Positions 26,621-31,889 of a stretch of 31,889 nucleotides of DNA are shown piece after piece. The notes below the pieces were generated by a model that was given only the letters and a program-made list of their open reading frames with translations, ran no database searches and was not told the DNA's origin. A program made the position numbers and the translations under genes. Numbering within the stretch: position 1 is the first letter of the stretch; each line of letters opens with the position of its first letter. Source of the stretch: Prorocentrum cordatum (Eukaryota; Sar; Dinophyceae; Prorocentrales; Prorocentraceae); NCBI GenBank assembly GCA_963575745.1, contig CAUYUJ010009832.1:1-31889 (forward strand). The letters are read 5' to 3'.

Positions 26621-26809
26621 GGCGGCGAGCGAGCGGGGGAAGTGAGAAGGAGAAGGCCTTCTCAGAAGGCGGCGGGACTTCTCAGAAGCCCTCGCGCCGT
26701 CTGAGAGGTTTTCTGTGTCTTCTGCTTAGGACATTTCTCAAAAGGCCGGAGGACTTCCGAGCCTTCTGGGAAGGCCCGCCCCTTCTCGCTTCCCCCCAGG
26801 CTTGCCGCC
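26621..26809 (+). mobile_element. Element A2
   Basis: A 189-bp copy of A. GGCGGCGAGC at the left and GGCTTGCCGCC at the right (one change from the perfect inverse). AAGTGAGAAGG pairs with CCTTCTCGCTT inside the ends. An intron-like GTGAGA start and CCCCCCAG|G end are visible, but flanking exon sequence is not convincing. Confidence 0.7.
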
Positions 26810-27103
26810 AATCTTGCCCATCCTCCTGCTCATTTGCCACCTCCTTCTTCTATGTACATCGACAGCTTCCCTTTCGTATTGTGCATCGCACGATCAGGTC
26901 CTTTTGGGGGTTCCAGTCGATATGACACCCGCCGGTGAATAGAGGACAGGCCAGCGCAATGGGTAGGATGCCAGATATAGCGCGAGCACGCCTAGCTTGT
27001 TCCCCTTTCCTCTCTCTCTCTCGTCGTCCTCCTCCGCCTCCCTCCCCCGTCCCTCTTCCCTGTCCCTTTCTCTCCCCCCCCGCCCGCTTCCCCCCTCCCT
27101 GAG
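26810..27103 (+). other. Unassigned stretch, pyrimidine-rich at the end
   Basis: No exon found. 26998-27100 is CT/CCT-rich and ends TCCCTGAG, an apparent acceptor for the short exon candidate at 27104. Confidence 0.35.
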
Positions 27104-27160
27104 GTGCTCGCCCACAAGGCTGCCCTCCTCTACGCGGCCGCGCGGTGGCGCGGCTCGGAG
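27104..27160 (+). CDS. Possible short exon
   Basis: Reads VLAHKAALLYAAARWRGSED with strong G/C third positions after CCCTCCCTGAG, stopping at TGA 27176-27178 unless spliced. The Ala-rich amphipathic pattern resembles one TPR or other helical-repeat helix, but it is too short to assign. The right boundary is uncertain. Confidence 0.35.
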
Positions 27161-27209
27161 GACGTCCCTTGCTTTTGAGCGATGGATCGCCGATTTCAGC
27201 TCGACGTTT

Positions 27210-27400
27210 CCCCCCGGAGCTGGTCCCCCGGGTAGCCTCCGGGTCGTAACTCGAGCCTCTGGCGGCCGATCGGGACGATTTGGGCACCCCCGGAACGCTC
27301 TCGGCGAGGCGCAGCCGCTGGACAGCATGGCGAAGGCTGGCGAGCCGCCCAGCACCGACGAACACATAGGAAAACCCCAAACCTCGACCTTGGCATCGCT
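27210..27400 (-). repeat. Dispersed repeat F, copy 5 (inverted)
   Basis: On the minus strand: GGCTGCGCCTCGCCGAGAGC, GTTCCGGGGGTGCCCAAATC, CGGCCGCCAGAGGCTCGAG, then GGGGGACCAGCTCCGGGGGG and AAACGTCGAG. This last module matches the start of the TPR intron at 19036-19062. Confidence 0.6.
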
Positions 27401-27588
27401 CGGACGTGCGCCTTTTTCCTTTGGCGAGGACCCTCGAGGAGCATCCTCGACCATTTGGCGAAAAAACCACGCACGAAACCGACAAGCAACACAGGGAATG
27501 GAGGTCCGAGCGATGGCCAGCGACCTTTGTCCGAACCCCCCCCCCCCTTGATCCAGCCCTCACGTCCCCCCCTCCCTCCTCTTTCTCT

Positions 27589-27787
27589 GGCGGCGAGCGA
27601 GGGGGGGGAATTTGAAGGGGAAGGCCTGCTCAGAAGGCGGCGGGGTTTTCTCAGAAGCCTTTTCGCCTTCTGGGAGAATTTCCGTGTCTTCGGGGAGGGC
27701 TTCGCCAATTTCTCAGAGAGCCGGGGGGCTTCCGAGCCTTATGAGAAGGCCCGCCCTTTTCTCACTCCCCCCCCCGTGCTCGCCGCC
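27589..27787 (+). mobile_element. Element A3
   Basis: A 199-bp copy of A with a perfect GGCGGCGAGC / GCTCGCCGCC terminal pair and the internal CTCAGAAGGCGGCGGGGTTT, TCCGTGTCTTCGGGGAGGGC and GAGAAGGCCCGCCC blocks. Flanks are pyrimidine-rich and not recognisably coding. Confidence 0.7.
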
Positions 27788-27912
27788 GATGTCTCCTCCC
27801 TTTCCCCGCCCCCTCCCTCCCCCTCTCTGTCCATCCGTCCCTTGCCTGCCCTCCTCTTCATTCCAACTTAGCTGAATTAGCTGTGGGGCGCGTCGGCCAC
27901 AGCCGCCCTTTG

Positions 27913-27980
27913 AGGAGGAGGAGGAGGAGGAGGAGGAGGAGGAGGAGGAGGAGGAGGAGGAGGAGGAGGAGGAGGAGGAG
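27913..27980 (+). repeat. (GGA)n array
   Basis: Pure GGA run. The minus frame translates it as poly-Pro following a protein-like segment. Confidence 0.9.
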
Positions 27981-27981
27981 C

Positions 27982-28197
27982 TGTTGCTGGGTGCCCTGCG
28001 CTGACCAGGCTGGGGTAGAGGGCAGCGAAACGCGCCATGGGCTCGTAAAAGTCGCGAGGATGCAGGCCCCAGGCGTCCGGCTGCTGCTCCAGAGAGGGGT
28101 GGGGTAGGCTGCAGCGTCGCTCAACGAGGTGCTGTTTACCGAGCCTCACAGGGTGACGGTGGACCCTTTCCGGGGACCTTTCCCAATTCTGTGCCAA
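27982..28197 (-). CDS. Candidate minus-strand exon or ORF leading into poly-Pro
   Basis: The minus frame reads SLEQQPDAWGLHPRDFYEPM, then ARFAALYPSLVSAGHPATAP, and runs into poly-Pro from the GGA array. The amino-acid mix and codon bias of 27985-28090 are exon-like. The upstream part of this frame (28100-28197) is Arg/His-rich and overlaps the + candidate at 28115-28212 in exact antisense codon register. The two cannot both be trusted. Confidence 0.3.
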
Positions 28198-28212
28198 GTC
28201 ACGGGTCCTAAG
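28115..28212 (+). CDS. Candidate + strand exon
   Basis: After GGCTGCAG the + frame reads SLNEVLFTEPHRVTVDPFRG, then PFPILCQVTGPK, with good G/C third positions. The donor is unclear (AAGCGCC). Unknown family. The GTC/GGC microsatellite (28219-28290) follows. See the competing minus reading. Confidence 0.35.
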
Positions 28213-28375
28213 CGCCTTGTCATTGTCGTCGTCGTCGTCGTCGGCGGCGGCGCCGGCGGCGGCGTCGGCGTCGGCGTCGGCGTCGTCGCTGTCGTAGTGC
28301 GTGTTGCTCTGCTCGGGATTTTTTCAGGCAGTGACCGACTCCACTATCTTCTGATCCATCCACCCATCCATGCCT

Positions 28376-28993
28376 TCCTCTCCCCGCCACCATTCTCCCT
28401 CTTCATCCTCCTCATCCTCTTTCCCCCTTCCTTCTTTCTCTCTATCCTTCCTCCTCCCTTCCTCCTTCCTCTTCCTCCTCATCCTCCTTCCTCCTCCTCT
28501 CGTCCTCCTCCCTCCTTCCTCTTCCTCTTCCTCATTCCTCTGCGTCCTTCATCTTTCTCCTCCTCCTCCTCCTCCTCCTCATCCTCTTCGTTCTCCTCAT
28601 CCTCCCTCTCCCCCGCGCTCCCGTCCCTGCCCCCACCTCTGCATCATTGCACCTGGAAGCCCACACCTTCTCCTGCTCCTTCTCCGTCCCCCTCCCCTTC
28701 TCCCCCCTCCCCCTTCTTCCTTCCCCTCCTCGCTGTCCCCCTCCTCCCTCTCCTCTCCGTCCCCCTCCCCCACCCGCCCCTCCTCCCCCTCCTCCTACTC
28801 TTTCTTTTTCCTTCTCCTCCCCCTCCTCCCCGCCTCCCCTAATACTTCCTCCTCATCCTCCTCCTCCTCCTCTCCCTCCTCCACCTCCTTCTCCTCCCTG
28901 TCCCCCCTCTCCCCCTGCCCCCCCCCCTCCCCCCCCTCCCCCCTCGCTCCCTCCTCCTCCTCCTCCTCCTCCTCCTCCTCCTCCTCCTCCACC
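28376..28993 (+). repeat. Long CCT/CTTCC pyrimidine array
   Basis: About 620 bp of CTCC/CCT/CTTC with no purine-rich interruption longer than about 20 bp. It ends near CTGTCGCACCCCAG (29032), an acceptor-like motif, after which only short frames occur (to TGA at 29069 or 29079). Confidence 0.85.
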
Positions 28994-29129
28994 ATTCCTC
29001 TCCCTTCTGAACAACTCCTTCCTGTCGCACCCCAGGGCCAGTCAGAAGGGCGGGCCCGGCGTTTCGCCTGAGACTTCCTGATTATTTATGAGCCTGCAGC
29101 TTAAACACCGACAACAGTTTCACAGATGG

Positions 29130-29505
29130 CGGGCGGGCCGCTTTCAATATGTGGCTCTCGCCGTAGCGCAGCGCATTTTCGTCTCAACCTTTGCAAGAGG
29201 TCCACGAATTGAGGACGGGTGGTTTTCAACATGTGGCTATATATAGATATATCGCTTTAGCGCCGCGCACATTCGTTTACAACATTTGCAAGAGTTGCAC
29301 ATATTGAGGTGGTTTCACACGAGAGCACATTCGTTTTGGACATTTGTATGCGTTCCACGGATTGGGACACGTGGTTTTCAAATTGTGGCTCTCGCTTTAG
29401 CGCCGCGCACACGAGTTTCAAACCTTTGCAAAGCTACACGGATTGAGGGCGGTCCGTTTTCAAAATGTGCCTCTCGCCTTGGCGCCGCGCGCGCTCGTTC
29501 CAAAA
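29130..29505 (+). repeat. ~82-bp tandem repeat (TGTGGCTCTCGC.TTAGCGCCGCGC)
   Basis: Units headed by TGTGGCTCTCGCCGTAGCGC (29147), TGTGGCTATATATAGATATA (29232), TGTGGCTCTCGCTTTAGCGC (29384) and TGTGCCTCTCGCCTTGGCGC (29466). Each continues with CATTCGT.T.CAACCTTTGCAA.A, CACG.ATTGAGG and GGT.GTTTTCAA. The second unit has an AT insertion and an extra partial repeat. The following 29505-29845 is unassigned. Confidence 0.7.
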
Positions 29506-29845
29506 AAGTGACATAGTTTCGCTTACGCTCATGGCTGACATTCCAAAAAACGTGTTTCGGAGCGGTTCAGGAATGTCAGGGAGCAACCATTACGTTGATT
29601 CGCGGTGTCGAAGTCTCAGAAGTAGTTTCTGGCACGATTCAGGATCGTCACGATGCAACAGTCGGTCTGCATCGTGGCTTTGAAGTCCTGATAATGCTGT
29701 TTTGGCACGCGTCAGGCTTTTCCCACAGTTGTTCTCCAACGGCACACTTCTTTCAGTGGAAATGAATTCTTGTAGGGGCCTGTAAAGGGAGCTTTGAGGG
29801 AGGGTGTATTCCAACATCGTTGCTGAGTCTTGGGTTTGCACTGCT

Positions 29846-29995
29846 CCTCCCCCTCCTCCTCCCGCCTCCTCCTCCTCCTCCTCCTCCTCCTCCCGCCTCC
29901 TCCTCCTCCTCCTCCTCCTCCTCCTTCTCCTCCTCCTCCTTCTCCTCCTCCTCCTCCTCCTCCTCCTCCTCCTCCTCCTCCTCCTCCTCCTCCCC
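29846..29995 (+). repeat. (CCT)n array upstream of an exon
   Basis: CCTCCT tract with three CCCGCC/CTT interruptions, ending about 70 bp before the exon candidate at 30063. Confidence 0.9.
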
Positions 29996-30062
29996 CGCTC
30001 CCCCTTACCCCTCGCTCCTCCCGCCTCCTCGCCCCCTCGCCAACTCCCCGCTCCACGGGGCG

Positions 30063-30225
30063 CCGGCGCGGGAGGAGCACGAGGTGGCCAGCCGCTTCAG
30101 CGCGCGCGCCGTGGGCGTGCTGCAACGGCAGTCTGGCGACCAGGAGGCCGCTCGCGCGCCGGTCGGGGGGAGCTCAGGGAGAAGTCGGAACTCTGAACTC
30201 GGATGTCCGCGAACAGATGCCAGAG
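30063..30225 (+). CDS. Exon split by element E4, left part
   Basis: Reads REEHEVASRFSARAVGVLQR, then QSGDQEAARAP, with strong codon bias after a CCT tract. Near G6 at 30165-30170 the protein-like frame shifts by one: downstream the best frame is GEVGTLNSDVREQ-MPE, which continues after E4 as GIIIFAGG. Dropping one G from the run makes both parts one frame. Alternatively, with the sequence as given, the original frame continues as NSELGCPRTDAR and a GT-AG intron (30225-30425) rejoins GIIIFAGG in frame. Unknown family. Confidence 0.5.
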
Positions 30226-30416
30226 TTATGTCGGGCGTGTCCCCCTACAGGGGGATTCTCGAGGAAAAATAAAAAATACCCCAACAATATCCCCCAAAGG
30301 CCAAAACATACTAGAAAAATAGTCCCCAGACTATTTTCGGACTATTCTTGGACTATTTTGGGGGTATTTTTCATTTTTTGGCGAAAATCCCCCTGTAGGG
30401 GGACAGGCCCGACTTA
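30226..30416 (+). mobile_element. Element E4 (introner-like, perfect 9-bp TSD ATGCCAGAG)
   Basis: A 191-bp element. The left end is TTATGTCGGGCGTGTCCCCC and the right end GGGGGACAGGCCCGACTTA. ATGCCAGAG lies at 30217-30225 and again at 30417-30425. Inside, GACTATTTT boxes and ATACCCC/GGGGTAT give a second inner stem. Splice options are GT at 30225 or GA at 30223 with AG at 30425. The GA option deletes one Glu codon and keeps the frame that pairs MP with GIIIFAGG. Confidence 0.75.
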
Positions 30417-30425
30417 ATGCCAGAG

Positions 30426-30520
30426 GGCATCATCATCTTTGCCGGGGGTGTGCACTACGCTGAAGACGCCATGCAGACCAAGAGTTCAGAGAGAGAGGGG
30501 AGGGGAATTCGAGGTTCGAG
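30426..30520 (+). CDS. Exon split by element E4, right part
   Basis: Reads GIIIFAGGVHYAEDAMQTKS with exon-like codon use, then SEREGRGIRGSR, ending at a canonical donor TCGAG|GTAAGAGG at 30521. Hydrophobic beta-like start (GIIIFAGG). Unknown family. It should join to a further + exon; 31468-31578 is the next candidate. Confidence 0.5.
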
Positions 30521-30529
30521 GTAAGAGGA

Positions 30530-31284
30530 GAGCGTGTTCTGTCCTGGGCGAGAGCGGGCGTTCAGTGCGGGGGGAGGGGGGGCTGGGTTCGGGCCGAACG
30601 AGAGGGGGGGATAGGGAGAGGGGGGGGGTGTCGAAATCTGCTGCACGCAGCTGGTTGCGGCCCCACCGAAGGGCCCATCCCTCGATGCAGGGGCGCCTCC
30701 CGGCTCCGGGAGGCGCCGGGGAACTCAGCGACGCGAGCTGATTTTTACCCCCCCCCCCCCCCCCCTTTGCTATCCCCCCCTTTCGCCCGGCCCGAAGAGT
30801 GGGAGGTGGGCGGGGGGCCAGTGACGCCACGTTTCGCGCCGGCGCCGTCTTGGAGTGTCTAGGGATGGCCAGAGGCAGCGTGGAGGTCGGCACGAGTCGT
30901 GACGCTGCCTGGCTGGGGTGGGGAGGGGGGTGGCTGGGGCCGGTAACGGCCGCGGTCGCGATACAGAACGCTTTCTTAGAGGATGTTTTTTTTTTTTTTT
31001 TTGGGTTTTTTTTGTTTTTTTTTGTTTGTTTTTGTTTTTTTGTTTGTTTTGTTTTTTGTTGTATGTGTGTGTGTGTGTGTGTGTTTGCTGTTCGTTGTTT
31101 TTTTTCCGTTTATATGGGTCTCCAGTGGGCTGCTCGTTGCCACGGCTGGATCTGCCTTGAGATTCTGGCCAGGACGCGCTCCAGAGCCAGGCCTGGGATC
31201 GAGAACCAGGGATCGAGGATCGGGCTTGAACGCTTTTCTTTTCTTTTCCTGGCCGCTCGCGCTGGCGGGGGGAACTTTGGACGT
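30530..31284 (+). other. Presumed intron: G-rich, C17, and T-rich tracts
   Basis: GGGGGAGG-rich sequence to 30640, a long poly-C run near 30748-30764, a TTTTTTG-rich tract with (GT)n at 30984-31083, and repeat P at 31138-31195. No exon recognised. Confidence 0.5.
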
Positions 31285-31430
31285 TTCGGATTCGAGGTCT
31301 GCGGTTTCGGGCGTTTCGTCGGTTCTCGACGGTCTTCCAGCCTCTGGGGGCTCTCCAGCAGCTGCGCCTCGCCGTGGGGGGGTCCGACTTGGCCCCCCCC
31401 GACGACCGCCAGAGAACCCAATTGGGAGCC
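31285..31430 (+). repeat. Dispersed repeat F, copy 6
   Basis: TTCGAGGTCTGCGGTTTCGG, GCGTTTCGTCGGTTCTCGAC, CTCCAGCAGCTGCGCCTCGC and GACCGCCAGAGAAC blocks. It ends just before a GGA tract and the acceptor of the last exon. Confidence 0.6.
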
Positions 31431-31467
31431 GAGAGCCATCCCCTGGAGGAGGAGGAGGAGGAGGAAG

Positions 31468-31578
31468 GCAGATACCTCGTCGCTCAGCGACTCGCTGCCC
31501 AACCGAGACGGCGTGGTACGTAGGGGGACAGCCGGTTCACCGCGTCACCGCGCAGTACTTCCCGACCGTTACCCCAAG
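31468..31578 (+). CDS. Exon candidate with canonical donor
   Basis: After GAGGAGGAAG the frame reads ADTSSLSDSLPNRDGVVRRG, then TAGSPRHRAVLPDRYPK, ending exactly at AAG|GTGAGTGG (31579). The first half has better codon bias; an earlier donor GGCGTG|GTACGT (near 31515) is possible. Unknown family. The upstream tract is GGA-rich rather than pyrimidine-rich, which is unusual for an acceptor. Confidence 0.45.
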
Positions 31579-31889
31579 GTGAGTGGACAAAAAGACCCAA
31601 AGGACTTACGGACCACATGGCCCCGCCTTTCAACCGAATGCACACTCCCATGCCTGGTGCCCATCTCCAGGTCACGGGCGCAGCTAACGCGCCGTTGCCA
31701 CGGGCAAAGTGCCACGTGGCTGGTGCAAGAACGGCGAAAGCCGGTTTATCTCCCCCCACCCGCTGCATGCAATTGACACTGACAGTGTGCCCCGAGGAGT
31801 GTGTGGCGCTGACACCATGAGAACAGGTGCCAGGCCCCCACCCTCGTGGAGGAGGAAAAGGAGGAGGAGGAGGAGGAGGAGGAGGAGGA
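31579..31889 (+). other. Terminal stretch ending in (GGA)n
   Basis: 31579-31843 has a CATCTCCAG|GTCACGGG acceptor-like site (31672) and an open frame ending LTVCPEECVALTP-stop near 31820; coding is undecided. 31844-31889 is GGA array running off the right edge. Confidence 0.4.

Noticed and set aside
30985-31085. Poly-T/(GT) tract as a terminator or retroposon tail
   Set aside because: Lies in a presumed intron with no flanking duplication or upstream RNA-like sequence that I could identify.

Overview
The window looks like a piece of a nuclear genome of a dinoflagellate-type protist. The sequence is GC-rich overall, and coding exons show strong G/C preference at third codon positions. Exons are short and widely separated. 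Introns are packed with microsatellites: (GGA)n/(CCT)n, (GTT)n, (GT)n and (ATG)-type arrays. Some apparent splice donors are non-canonical (GC or GA), and several acceptors are followed by G. No ribosomal, tRNA, plasmid, phage or CRISPR signal was seen. The lineage call is inference: no spliced-leader sequence, rRNA or named marker gene is visible. A large-genome, long-intron dinoflagellate fits best.

Coding content is sparse. The one strong gene model is a tetratricopeptide-repeat (TPR) protein on the + strand in three exons (18668-19014, 19884-20391, 20575 to about 20690), which read in phase across two introns. Other + strand exon candidates lie at 3504-3633, 8629-8720, 8943-9016, 10278-10631, 12938-13071, about 13265-13467 continuing at 13634-13827, 24655-24838, 27104-27160, 28115-28212, 30063-30225 continuing at 30426-30520, and 31468-31578. 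All better-supported exons are on +, so they could belong to one or a few very long genes. There is also a competing minus-strand reading near 28 kb.

The rest is mostly repeats. By reading I find at least ten short dispersed families without coding capacity, most of them palindromic or with terminal inverted repeats (TIRs). Family labels are mine. A: about 190-200 bp, ends GGCGGCGAGC/GCTCGCCGCC, 3 copies. B: about 220 bp, built of GCATCGCCGATGC-type palindromes, 3 copies. C: 2 copies. D: about 200 bp foldback, 5 copies. E: 141-191 bp, ends GTCGGGCGTGTCCCC, 4 copies, each flanked by a direct repeat of about 9 bp. F: about 150 bp, 6 copies. I: 158 bp, 8-bp target duplication. G, J and L complete the set. 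There is also an 89-bp minisatellite (3861-4650), a 1.1-kb CCAAGAGGCCC-rich array (15365-16500) and an ATG/AT satellite zone (14341-15360).

The most interesting signal is that several of these elements sit inside reading frames. E4 splits an exon at a perfect 9-bp duplication, E2 and E3 both interrupt one open stretch and give symmetric GC-AG splice solutions, element I splits another open stretch, and an A copy is exactly the intron between TPR exons 2 and 3. This is the signature of introners: non-autonomous DNA elements that become introns on insertion. The window may therefore record several independent intron-generating element families side by side. Every family assignment was made by eye and needs a computed alignment.
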